54,272 nt of DNA, taken from Candidatus Didemnitutus sp. Its GTDB lineage: Bacteria > Verrucomicrobiota > Verrucomicrobiia > Opitutales > Opitutaceae. The stretch covers positions 1 to 54,272 of the forward strand of contig JAUXXD010000001.1 of assembly GCA_030681265.1 (NCBI GenBank), in the 5' to 3' direction. Positions 36,871 to 44,546 of the stretch are shown here, piece after piece (position 1 is the first letter of the stretch; each line of letters begins with the position of its first letter). A model generated the notes under the pieces. The model was not told the origin of the DNA, did no database searches, and worked only from the letters and a program-made list of their open reading frames with translations. A program made the position numbers and the translations under genes.

Positions 36871-36903
36871 TTGCGCTAACGGAAGAGAATCTCGTTAGCG
36901 CAA
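36871..36903. terminator. Bidirectional hairpin between convergent genes
   Basis: TTGCGCTAACG (36871-36881) and CGTTAGCGCAA (36893-36903) form a perfect 11-bp stem with an 11-base loop. It lies between the stop of the EF-hand gene and overlaps the stop codon of the minus-strand spermidine-synthase-like gene. Flanking T-runs are weak. Position suggests a shared terminator. Confidence 0.6.
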
Positions 36904-39174
36904 CACACCAAAGAGACCGGCGCGATCATCCGTCCAAAGGATGCGCGTGGCGGTGTCGTCGGACGGTTCGTCCGCTGCCTCCAGAATGGCGGGAGTGAGC
37001 AATTTCGCAGGGTCCCGACTGAGGAGCACCCACGTTGTGCGGTAGAGCCACCAATCGTCCTCGTCGGGATTGTGCGAGACGGTGACGAGGGAGAGCGCGA
37101 AGTGCGCCGCGAGCGCCTCCAGCACGGGACGCAGATCGAGATGACGGTTGGAAATATGCACCGCGATAACGCCGTCCGACTTCAGGTGCTCGAGGTAAAT
37201 CGCCATGGCTTCGACGGTCAGCAAGTGGATCGGGATGGCATCGCTGCTGAACGCATCGAGGGCGAGCAAATCGAATTGTTGCGAGGCGCGGTGTTGTCGT
37301 TCCGCCGCGAGCGTGAGACGCGCGTCGCCGAGCACGATTTGCACCGCCGCTTCAGTTTGCGCGAGGTAGGTGAAGCGTTCGCGCGCGAGTTGCACCACCA
37401 TCGGATCAATTTCGTAGAAACGAAGGCGATCTGCCGGCTGGCCGAAGGTCGCGAGCGTGCCAACGCCGAGTCCGACGACGCCGATGTGGCGCCCCGCACT
37501 CGCCGCGCCGATCGCGTCGAGCGCGAGCCCGATGCCGCTGGCGGCGCCGTAGTAGGTGGTCGGCCAGCGGGTATACTCTTCCTCGGTGAATTGCAGGCCG
37601 TGCGTCGTGATGCCGTGACTAAGGACTAAATTGTGCGACGAAGAGCCCGGCGCACCGTAGGTGCGCACTTGCAGCGCGCCGTAGAAATTGCGCGAGGCCG
37701 CCACGACGTCGGTTTGGCCGTTGCGGATTTGCAGCAAAAAAACGGCCCCGAGCATGACAACCAACAGCGACGGCAACAATGCGTGCCACGTGCGCGTAGC
37801 TCGGCGCTGATCAGCCGCGCCGCTCAGAAACAACACCGCTACCGCCACAAGAACTGGCAGCGTCCAGGGCCAATACGCATTTGTGCAATGGAGGAATTCG
37901 TCCGCGTAATTTTGGCCCCACGCGAAGATTCCCGTCGCTGCGGGCTCAGTGGACAACGCGGGCAACACCAGGAGGCCGAGCAACGCACCCACGCCTGCGC
38001 CAACAACGATGGCCCGACTGCGTTGTTGCCAGGCTAGCCACGCGAGCACGACCGCGACCAACCAGAGACCGAGTTGAAATTCGTAGTAATTGCGAAACAG
38101 CAGCGGCGCGATGATCGCGACAAACAACCCACCTAACGCTCCACCGGCCGAAATCCAGAGGTAATAGGCCGTCAATTGCGCAGGGGCAGGGCGCAAGCGA
38201 TAAAGTTCGCCGTGACAGATCATCCCGGCGGCAAACAACGTGCCGCCATAGGCGACGAGTTGCAGTGGCACGGGAGCGTTCGCGCCATGCACGAGCAAGT
38301 AACCCACCGACACGCAGCCGACGACGAATAGCGCGCAAAACACCCCGCGCGAATACCAGCGCGGATGATCGAAACAGAGAATAAAGGTGACCAAATAAAG
38401 CGACAGCGGCAGCACCCAAAGGAACGGAATGACCGCAACATCGACGCAAAGCTTGCTCGTCGTCGCGATGAGCAGCACCGACGCGAGTGCCGGCAACAAA
38501 ATCCACGCCCAGCGCCCTACGGTTGTCTCCGCGGCGGATTTTTCCGCAGTTTCCGGCGGATTCTCCGTCGACGAAGTTACGTCTGACACGGTCGTTAGTA
38601 TGCGCACGCGCCGTGCGCAAAGGACGCAAAGCACGGCGAAGAAAATCCACGCCACCGACCAACCCCACGCCTGTTGCGTGCGCGAGAAATTAGGTTCGAT
38701 CAGAAATGGATAACCGAGCAACGCGAGTAATGACCCCGCGTTCGACAGCGCATAGAGTCGATATGGCGAGTGCGTGGGATAACGGTAATGGAACCAGCGT
38801 TGCAGGAGTGGCCCCGTGGCGGCGAGCAATCCAAAGGGCAGGCCGAGCGTCGCGGTTAACAGCAGCAAAATCCGCAGCGTCGGTTCGGTGCCGGGTTCCG
38901 GTTGCCACGCTACATCGGGCGCGATCGGCAACCACAGCAGTGCGAGTCCGAGCAAGACGACATGCACGACGCCTTGGGTGCGTGGCGGGAACCGCGTCGA
39001 GAGCGCGTGGGCGTAGGCGTAGCCGCCAAGCAAGAGCGTTTGAAAAAAGAGCAGGCAGGTCGTCCAGACGCCGGGGCTGCCACCGAACCACGGCAAAATG
39101 AACTTGCCGATCAACGGCTGCACCAAGAACAGCAGAAACGCGCTGACGAAGATCGTGGCGGCGAAGAGCGGCAT
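36895..39174 (-). CDS. Fused multi-spanning membrane / spermidine-synthase-like protein
   Basis: A 759-residue protein. Residues 1 to about 480 contain roughly a dozen transmembrane segments, starting FVSAFLLFLVQPLIGKFILP, a motif typical of the fused MFS/spermidine synthase family. The C-terminal about 260 residues form a Rossmann methyltransferase-like aminopropyltransferase domain: GVVGLGVGTLATFG, FYEIDPMVVQLAR, VLGDARLTL and LLALDAFSSDAIPIHLLT. Whether it makes polyamines is unknown; many members lack substrate residues. It ends within a hairpin shared with the converging EF-hand gene. Confidence 0.85.
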   Translation of the reverse strand: MPLFAATIFVSAFLLFLVQPLIGKFILPWFGGSPGVWTTCLLFFQTLLLGGYAYAHALSTRFPPRTQGVVHVVLLGLALLWLPIAPDVAWQPEPGTEPTLRILLLLTATLGLPFGLLAATGPLLQRWFHYRYPTHSPYRLYALSNAGSLLALLGYPFLIEPNFSRTQQAWGWSVAWIFFAVLCVLCARRVRILTTVSDVTSSTENPPETAEKSAAETTVGRWAWILLPALASVLLIATTSKLCVDVAVIPFLWVLPLSLYLVTFILCFDHPRWYSRGVFCALFVVGCVSVGYLLVHGANAPVPLQLVAYGGTLFAAGMICHGELYRLRPAPAQLTAYYLWISAGGALGGLFVAIIAPLLFRNYYEFQLGLWLVAVVLAWLAWQQRSRAIVVGAGVGALLGLLVLPALSTEPAATGIFAWGQNYADEFLHCTNAYWPWTLPVLVAVAVLFLSGAADQRRATRTWHALLPSLLVVMLGAVFLLQIRNGQTDVVAASRNFYGALQVRTYGAPGSSSHNLVLSHGITTHGLQFTEEEYTRWPTTYYGAASGIGLALDAIGAASAGRHIGVVGLGVGTLATFGQPADRLRFYEIDPMVVQLARERFTYLAQTEAAVQIVLGDARLTLAAERQHRASQQFDLLALDAFSSDAIPIHLLTVEAMAIYLEHLKSDGVIAVHISNRHLDLRPVLEALAAHFALSLVTVSHNPDEDDWWLYRTTWVLLSRDPAKLLTPAILEAADEPSDDTATRILWTDDRAGLFGVLR

Positions 39175-39265
39175 GGCGTGGGATCGGCTTAGTCGTGCGT
39201 GCGCGCGATGGTGCCGGTTGGCCGAGCCTCACACGGGTGTCGAGGGCAGCGACTTGCGGCCACCG

Positions 39266-39961
39266 TCACTTGGTGGTGTAGAACGGATTGGGCAACTTGA
39301 AAGTCCTCTCCGAGTAACCGCCATCGAGGTCGCTGTGCTGATCGCCGACGTTGGCGATGATCGTGTAACCGTCCTCGGTGATCTTCCGGCGCGTCGCGGT
39401 TTTGAACGACTGCGTCGTGTCCATGTAGTCGTTGGGCTTGAAATAGAGGCCCGCGTAATCGTCGAGTCCGGTGAGCTGCAGGTTCTTGATCGTGCCGGGT
39501 GCGTCGGTGGTCTTCCGGCCCGTCATGTAGAACACGGTGACGTTGTTCGCACGCGCGGCGCGATACACGGCGACGACCGGCTCAATGACCGGACAATCCG
39601 CAGAGGCGACCCAGTTGTCCCAGAGCGGCGGCACGTAGCCGAAATCCATCGAGCGGATGTGCTTCATGTTGGAGAGCAGTGTCTCATCGAGATCGAAAAT
39701 AATCGCGAGTTTGCCGCCCTGCGCGGCGCGCTGCTCCACCCACGCTTTAGCCTGTGCCGCCACCTCGGCAATCCCGGCTTCGTAACGCCCGTCGTCGAGG
39801 TAGGCCATCAGCTCCCACTTCAGCACCGACAGGTTGTTCGGTTCGGCAATGGTGACGCGTTCGGACGCCGGGGCCGCCGGAGCGGCCTGCAAAATGGTGC
39901 AACCGGTGACGGCTAAAGTCAGACCCAAGGCGATCAACGGAGCGTAAAGGCGATTTAACAT
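39266..39961 (-). CDS. Lipoprotein HAD-family acid phosphatase (subfamily IIIB, e(P4)-like)
   Basis: A 231-residue exported lipoprotein. The signal peptide ends in the lipobox LAVTGC with Cys21 as the lipidation site. HAD motifs: FDLDETLL (nucleophile Asp and acid Asp), MTGRK (motif II), the Lys region before ITEDG, and NVGDQHSDLDGG (motif IV acids). The family includes the H. influenzae e(P4) nucleotidase and class B-like acid phosphatases, so nucleotide or phosphomonoester hydrolysis outside the cytoplasm is likely. Downstream of a repeat-containing gap. Confidence 0.88.
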   Translation of the reverse strand: MLNRLYAPLIALGLTLAVTGCTILQAAPAAPASERVTIAEPNNLSVLKWELMAYLDDGRYEAGIAEVAAQAKAWVEQRAAQGGKLAIIFDLDETLLSNMKHIRSMDFGYVPPLWDNWVASADCPVIEPVVAVYRAARANNVTVFYMTGRKTTDAPGTIKNLQLTGLDDYAGLYFKPNDYMDTTQSFKTATRRKITEDGYTIIANVGDQHSDLDGGYSERTFKLPNPFYTTK

Positions 39962-40003
39962 CCCGGCAAAGTGCGACTTCCGGACAAAAACACAACCGGT
40001 TTA

Positions 40004-40072
40004 GCACGGAAGGGACGAAGCCACGGATGGTTCGGAAGGAGGCCACCACGAAACACACGAATCACACGAAAG
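40004..40072 (+). repeat. Short-period CACGAA/CACGGA repeat tract
   Basis: The 249-base gap between the acid phosphatase and the symporter contains degenerate units: GCACGGAAGGGACGAAG, CCACGGATGG, then CCACGAAACACACGAATCA followed by CACGAAAG. The period is 8-10 bases with the shared core CACGAA. Related strings are common, from memory, in intergenic regions of environmental bacteria. Nothing else supported in this gap. Confidence 0.6.
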
Positions 40073-40210
40073 GGTGCGGAACGGAAAACGGAGCGCCCGT
40101 GACCCCGGAGGGGGAACCCAAGATGAGTGGGGATGGGTGGTGCTTCGTCCTGTCCCGGTCGTCGTTCCCTCTGCAACCTCGTGTGAAAATGGATTTGAGT
40201 CCTCTGAACA

Positions 40211-41779
40211 CTAGCCGCGGGACTCGGCCGTCCCCGACTCCTGCGACGGTTCTCCCGGCCAGACGGTTTTCACCAGCCACGCCACGCCGAGCGTGAGGCT
40301 CGTGCCGATCAGGGTGAACCACGGCCAGAACACCTCGCCGCCGAAGGTCTGCAGCCACCAGTCGCGCCAGGCAGGCACGTTGGCCGGCCAATACAGCGCA
40401 TTCATCACGACCACCGATGTCACCATGCCGGCCATCGCGGCGCGCGCGCCGAGGCGTCGCCAGAACAGCGCAATCACCAACGCGCCAAGCAGCGCCCCGC
40501 TCGTGAGCCCGCGGAGCGAGAAGGCGGCATTCAACACAAATTGCACCTCGCGGGTCAGCCACGCCACGCCCACCAGCGCCGCCGACCAAAACACCGTCGA
40601 GTAGCGACTGAGTCGGAGGAAGTAGGCTTCGCTCCGGTCTTTCCAAAATTGCCGCGCGAAGTCCATCGTCGAGACCGACGCGAGGGCGGAGATCGCCGAG
40701 CTGATCGACGACATCGCCGCCGACAAAATCGCCACGATCAAGAATCCCTTCAGCACCGGCGGCACTTCGGTGATGATGAAGACGGGGAAGATGAAATCGT
40801 TGGCGCGGAGGCCGGGACGGGTTTCCGGCAGCGGGATTTGAAACGGATGGTGTTGGTAGAACACCCACAGCAACGCGCCCACGAGCAGGAAAATCAGAAA
40901 CAGCGGGAAAATCAGCACGGCGCTAAACACGAGTGCCTTTCGTCCTTCCGACACGCTGCCCGCCGACAGGACGCGTTGCACGATGAGTTGTTCGGCTCCG
41001 TGGGTGGACAACACCATCACGGTGCCGCCGATGATGCCCATCCAGAGATTGAACGGCGCGGAGAAAGTGAACTGCAGATTGAGCCACTCCAGTTTGCCCG
41101 CTGCGCTCGCCTCCGCCAGCGCCGCGCTCCAGCCGCCCTCGATCAACGTCGGAATGTAAAACAACGCGAACAGCCCGCCGCCGACAAAGAGCAGCATCTG
41201 CACCGCATCGGTCCACACCACCGCCTTGACGCCGCCGACGTAGGTGTAGATCAGCGACAGGACCACAAAGAGCAGAATCGCTCCCAGGATCGGATCGACC
41301 ATGCCGCCGAGGCTGCACACGGAGTCACCCAGCATCAGCCGCACCGGGATGCACGCCACATAGACGCGGACGCCGGCCGACATCGTTTCGAGGAAGAGGA
41401 AGAAAACGCCCGCCAGCCGCCGCGGTCCGCGCCCGAGGTGTTGCTCGAGCAATTGGTAGGGCGAGTAGATTTCGCCCTTCAGGTAATGCGGCACGAGCAC
41501 GACCGCCAGAATGATGCGCGCGATCACGTAGCCGACGATCATCTGGATAAACATCAGGTTCCCGCCGAAGGCGATCGCCGGCACGCCGATGATCGTCAAC
41601 GCACTGGTCTCGGTGGCGACAATCGACGCGCCGATCGCCCACCACGGCAGGTTGCGTCCGCCGAGGAAATAGTCGCGCGTGGTGCGCTGGTCCTTGCCGA
41701 ACCACACGCCAAGCGCGATCACGGCTCCGAGATAGAGCAAAATGACCAACCAATCGCCGGTGCCGAAATAGCCGTTCAT
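40211..41779 (-). CDS. Sodium:solute symporter (SSS family)
   Basis: A 522-residue inner-membrane transporter with about 13-14 helices. Family features: WWAIGASIVATETSALTIIGVPAIAFG in helices 1-2, YVGGVKAVVWTDAVQMLLFVGG, and GFLIVAILSAAMSSISSAISALASVSTMDF with the sodium-site serines. The substrate is not clear: it resembles the SGLT/panF-type sugar or organic-acid branch. The next gene upstream on the strand is the alcohol dehydrogenase, 21 bases away, so the two are probably co-transcribed. Confidence 0.88.
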   Translation of the reverse strand: MNGYFGTGDWLVILLYLGAVIALGVWFGKDQRTTRDYFLGGRNLPWWAIGASIVATETSALTIIGVPAIAFGGNLMFIQMIVGYVIARIILAVVLVPHYLKGEIYSPYQLLEQHLGRGPRRLAGVFFLFLETMSAGVRVYVACIPVRLMLGDSVCSLGGMVDPILGAILLFVVLSLIYTYVGGVKAVVWTDAVQMLLFVGGGLFALFYIPTLIEGGWSAALAEASAAGKLEWLNLQFTFSAPFNLWMGIIGGTVMVLSTHGAEQLIVQRVLSAGSVSEGRKALVFSAVLIFPLFLIFLLVGALLWVFYQHHPFQIPLPETRPGLRANDFIFPVFIITEVPPVLKGFLIVAILSAAMSSISSAISALASVSTMDFARQFWKDRSEAYFLRLSRYSTVFWSAALVGVAWLTREVQFVLNAAFSLRGLTSGALLGALVIALFWRRLGARAAMAGMVTSVVVMNALYWPANVPAWRDWWLQTFGGEVFWPWFTLIGTSLTLGVAWLVKTVWPGEPSQESGTAESRG

Positions 41780-41800
41780 GCGGCGCGCGTCGGACGGCGC

Positions 41801-42865
41801 TTACTTGAGCGAGGCCATGTCGATTACGAAGCGGTATTTCACATCGCTCTGCAGCATGCGTTCGTAGGCTTCGTTGATCTGATCCATGCGGATCATCTCG
41901 ATCTCGGCGGTGATGTTGTGCTTCCCGCAGAAATCGAGCATCTCCTGCGTCTCGGGCAGACCGCCGATGAGGGAGCCGGAGAGTGAGCGGCGGCGCATGA
42001 GCAGCGGGAACGCCGCGACGGGCAACGGCTTCTCCGGGGCGCCGACGAGCGTCATGTTGCCGTCACGCTTCAGCAAATTCATGTAGGTGTTGAGGTCGTG
42101 GTCCGCCGAGACGGCATCAAGGATGAAGTCGAAGCTGCCGGCGTGCGGTGCCATCTGTTTCTCGTCCGTGGAAACGACGACGTCGTGGGCGCCGAGGCGT
42201 TTCGCATCTGCGACCTTGCTCTTCGACGTGGTGAACAGCACGACGTGCGCCCCGAAGGCGCGGGCGAATTTCACGGCCATGTGTCCGAGTCCGCCGAGAC
42301 CGACGACGCCGACCTTTTGGCCCGGTCCGATCTTCCAGTGCTTCAGCGGCGAATAGGTGGTGATGCCCGCGCAAAGCAGCGGGGCGGCGGCGGCAGGATC
42401 GAGGTTGGCTGGCATGCGGAGAACGAAGTCTTCCGTCACGACGATGCTTTGCGAGTAGCCGCCGAGCGTCGGCGTGTTGAGGTGCTTGTCCCAGCCGGCG
42501 TAAGTGCCGCCCGCGAGGCCGAGGTCGCAGAATTGCTCCAATCCCTCGCGGCAGCTTGCGCACGTGCGGCACGAATCGACGAGGCAGCCGACGCCGACCG
42601 TGTCGCCCACTTTGAACTTTTGCACGGCGCTGCCGACGGCCGTGACGCGCCCGACGATCTCGTGTCCGGGCACGGCGGGATACTGGGTGAAATGCCACTC
42701 GTTGCGCGCGAAATGCAGGTCCGAATGGCAGACGCCGCAGTAGAGGATCTCGATCTTCACGTCGCTGGGCAACGGCTCGCGGCGCTCGATGACAGCGGGG
42801 GCGAGCGGCGAGGTGGCACTGGGTGTGAGGTAGGCTTTGACGGAAAAACAAACAGGTTTCGACAT
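41801..42865 (-). CDS. NAD(P)-dependent zinc alcohol dehydrogenase (YahK/cinnamyl-alcohol dehydrogenase type)
   Basis: A 354-residue medium-chain dehydrogenase. The catalytic zinc Cys is in YCGVCHSDLHFA, with PAVPGHEIVGRV. The structural zinc lobe is CLVDSCRTCASCREGLEQFC with four cysteines. The cofactor site is VGVVGLGGLGHMAVKFARAFG, and TTSKSK after strand 2 suggests NADPH preference. These enzymes reduce aldehydes broadly. Likely in one transcript with the sodium:solute symporter gene downstream. Confidence 0.9.
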   Translation of the reverse strand: MSKPVCFSVKAYLTPSATSPLAPAVIERREPLPSDVKIEILYCGVCHSDLHFARNEWHFTQYPAVPGHEIVGRVTAVGSAVQKFKVGDTVGVGCLVDSCRTCASCREGLEQFCDLGLAGGTYAGWDKHLNTPTLGGYSQSIVVTEDFVLRMPANLDPAAAAPLLCAGITTYSPLKHWKIGPGQKVGVVGLGGLGHMAVKFARAFGAHVVLFTTSKSKVADAKRLGAHDVVVSTDEKQMAPHAGSFDFILDAVSADHDLNTYMNLLKRDGNMTLVGAPEKPLPVAAFPLLMRRRSLSGSLIGGLPETQEMLDFCGKHNITAEIEMIRMDQINEAYERMLQSDVKYRFVIDMASLK

Positions 42866-43025
42866 GGGGTGGGGAGGGATTGTGCGTGACGCTGGCGATA
42901 AATCGGGGGCGCGGCAACGTGCGAATGGGTTGGCGCAAGATTTTACGGCGCGGGTGGCACGACTCGCGTTCCGTGGGTTGACATGGAATAGCCACCGGAG
43001 TGGGCTGCCCGCCGCGCGTCAAACC

Positions 43026-43739
43026 ATGACTGAGCACATTTTCCCTCCCGACTACGCACGCATCAAGATGGTGCAGAGTTTCGCCGAGCTCCTCGCGACA
43101 CCTTTCACCGACGGCGTGAACGCGTTGTGCTGGGCGCGCACGTTGACGGGCGATTTTGCGGAGATTGTGACAGCAGTGGGAGAAAGCGAAGGCATTGCGA
43201 ATCTCGATGAGGAGACGCTGCAGTCGCTCACGTTGAGTGAGGTGGGCAAGGCGGCGCGCGACGTCGTGCTCGCTGACTTGCGACTCCTCCGCGCGCACGG
43301 ACTCGCGCCGGCGGTCGATTGCATCGCGAATTATCCGCGGGATGACGATCCGGCAGGTGTGGCGACAGATGTCTATTCGTTTCACGCTGACAGCGCGCCG
43401 GTGGCGGCCGAGACGTATCTATGCACTTACAGCGGCGCGTGCTCGGAAGGCCTGCGCAACGAGCAAGCCGTCCGCCGCATCGACGTGCCGGAGACGCGCG
43501 CGCAGTTGCTCGCGCTTTATGGCGGTGAGGAAGGCGGAGCGTTCGATGTGTTTCTCCGTGAGCATTGCTACGATTTGCACTACGCGCCTGTGGCCGGCGC
43601 GCGCCCGTATTCCTTCGGAGTTGGCCATCTTTGGCGCATCGCCATCGCGCATCCGGATTGTCCGGTTCCCCCCTGCATCCACCGCGCGCAGGCTGAAGCT
43701 CGGTGCCCCTGTTGCCCACGCTGCGGATGCGGGACATGA
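43026..43739 (+). CDS. DUF1826-like protein with rearranged C-terminus
   Basis: A 237-residue frame. The body, including FHADSAPVAAETYLCTYSGACSEGLRNEQAVRR and FGVGHLWRIAIAHPDCPVPPCIHRA, resembles the DUF1826 family (function unknown, sometimes near metal-regulated genes). After CIHRA (base 43688) the sequence changes to a Cys-rich tail (QAEARCPCCPRCGCGT) that is simply the antisense of a vsr gene fragment. So the natural C-terminus is missing and the gene has been fused to foreign sequence by a deletion. The ATG at 43026 is chosen over more distal starts that overlap the alcohol dehydrogenase gene. Possibly still folded; function unknown. Confidence 0.6.
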   Translation: MTEHIFPPDYARIKMVQSFAELLATPFTDGVNALCWARTLTGDFAEIVTAVGESEGIANLDEETLQSLTLSEVGKAARDVVLADLRLLRAHGLAPAVDCIANYPRDDDPAGVATDVYSFHADSAPVAAETYLCTYSGACSEGLRNEQAVRRIDVPETRAQLLALYGGEEGGAFDVFLREHCYDLHYAPVAGARPYSFGVGHLWRIAIAHPDCPVPPCIHRAQAEARCPCCPRCGCGT

Positions 43740-43776
43740 CCTCGGAGCGTTTCCGTTTGGAGAAGATGTCGGGCAT
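43696..43776 (-). pseudogene. N-terminal fragment of a very-short-patch repair endonuclease (Vsr)
   Basis: The minus-strand frame starting with ATG at 43776 encodes 27 residues beginning MPDIFSKRKRSEVMSRIRS and reaching GNRGTEL. This matches the N-terminus of Vsr, the T/G mismatch endonuclease that accompanies Dcm-type cytosine methylases. After TEL the frame runs into the 3' end of the DUF1826-like gene and similarity stops, so the catalytic core (about 100 more residues) is absent. No methylase gene is in the window. The remnant marks a lost restriction-modification or repair module. Confidence 0.7.
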
Positions 43777-43796
43777 GTCCGGTCTTTCCGAACCGA

Positions 43797-44213
43797 TCAG
43801 GCCTTGGCGGTCAGCCGGACAAAATTCTCCGGTGTCACGGCCTTTACGGGCGAACGGCGGAAGTCGGCGGTGTTGCGTGTCACGATGTGGGTGGCGGCGA
43901 CGCTTTCGGCCAGGGCGACAATCATCGCGTCCTCGAAATCGGACACGGGCAGTTCGATGGCGCGCAACAGTTCGCGGTCGGAGCCGCCGGCGATGTCGAG
44001 GCGGGCCACCAGTTCGCCGACCAGCGATCGCACGGCATCCCGGCCGCTGTGCCGGCCGAGAAAATAGGCCAGGGTCGCCACCGAGTGCCAGGCAAGGCAG
44101 GCTTTGCCGGGATGCTCGAATCCCCAAGTCAGGGCGGCGCGGCTGGAAGCGGCCAGTTGCGGGCGGTCCAGCGCCACGTCGAGCACGATGTTGGTGTCGA
44201 AGAGCGCTTTCAC
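43797..44213 (-). CDS. PIN-domain ribonuclease toxin (VapC-like)
   Basis: A 138-residue PIN-domain protein. The first metal-binding Asp is in LFDTNIVLDV (Asp6), later acids are in SDFEDAMIVALAE, and the last region TRNTADF is typical. PIN toxins cleave RNA, often tRNA or rRNA. It overlaps the upstream antitoxin-like gene by four bases (ATGA), the arrangement of a type II toxin-antitoxin operon. Acidic residues appear complete, so it is probably active. The gene ends just before the vsr fragment. Confidence 0.85.
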   Translation of the reverse strand: MKALFDTNIVLDVALDRPQLAASSRAALTWGFEHPGKACLAWHSVATLAYFLGRHSGRDAVRSLVGELVARLDIAGGSDRELLRAIELPVSDFEDAMIVALAESVAATHIVTRNTADFRRSPVKAVTPENFVRLTAKA

Positions 44214-44452
44214 CGCACGTGTTTGGCCATGATCGCGGCGACACGTTCATCCTTGAGGGCGGCGGGGTCGATTTTGAACGATCCCTGCCAGCGGGCAAAG
44301 AAGGCCTCGCTGTCGTGTTTGCCGGCGACAGGGGCCAGACGGTCGAAATGCTCCTCGACGAGGCGGGAGAGCGGCACGCCGCGGCGCCGGGCGACGGCCT
44401 TGGCCCGTTGGACGGACTTGGCGCTGACCGAGAGGGTGAGCTTGGTCTTCAT
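44210..44452 (-). CDS. Antitoxin (DUF6364-type) partner of the PIN toxin
   Basis: An 80-residue protein. The N-terminus MKTKLTLSVSAKSVQRAKAVA, followed by RRRGVPLSRLVEEHF, resembles a ribbon-helix-helix DNA-binding domain of the DUF6364 antitoxin group; the C-terminal tail would neutralise the toxin. Its stop overlaps the toxin start. Two copies of the 7-mer CATACGT at 44450-44456 and 44469-44475 flank the start codon and may be an operator for autoregulation. Confidence 0.8.
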   Translation of the reverse strand: MKTKLTLSVSAKSVQRAKAVARRRGVPLSRLVEEHFDRLAPVAGKHDSEAFFARWQGSFKIDPAALKDERVAAIMAKHVR

Positions 44453-44475
44453 ACGTGGAAACCAAAACCATACGT
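44450..44475 (-). promoter_or_regulatory. Candidate toxin-antitoxin operator (direct repeats)
   Basis: CATACGT occurs at 44450-44456 (including the antitoxin start codon) and again at 44469-44475, a 19-base offset close to two helical turns. TTGACT at 44487-44482 on the minus strand could be a -35 element, but a convincing -10 was not found. Ribbon-helix-helix antitoxins commonly bind such direct repeats; binding here is inference. Confidence 0.35.
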
Positions 44476-44546
44476 AGGCGGAGTCAAGCCGCGCCTTCCG
44501 TCGGTCGGCCTTGCCTTTGATTTAATGGTTCGGCAGTTGTTTCGCA

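Noticed and set aside
40541-41986. 481-codon plus-strand frame antisense to the sodium:solute symporter
   Set aside because: Extremely Arg/His/Glu-rich translation with no membrane segments or motifs; the minus-strand symporter explains the region.
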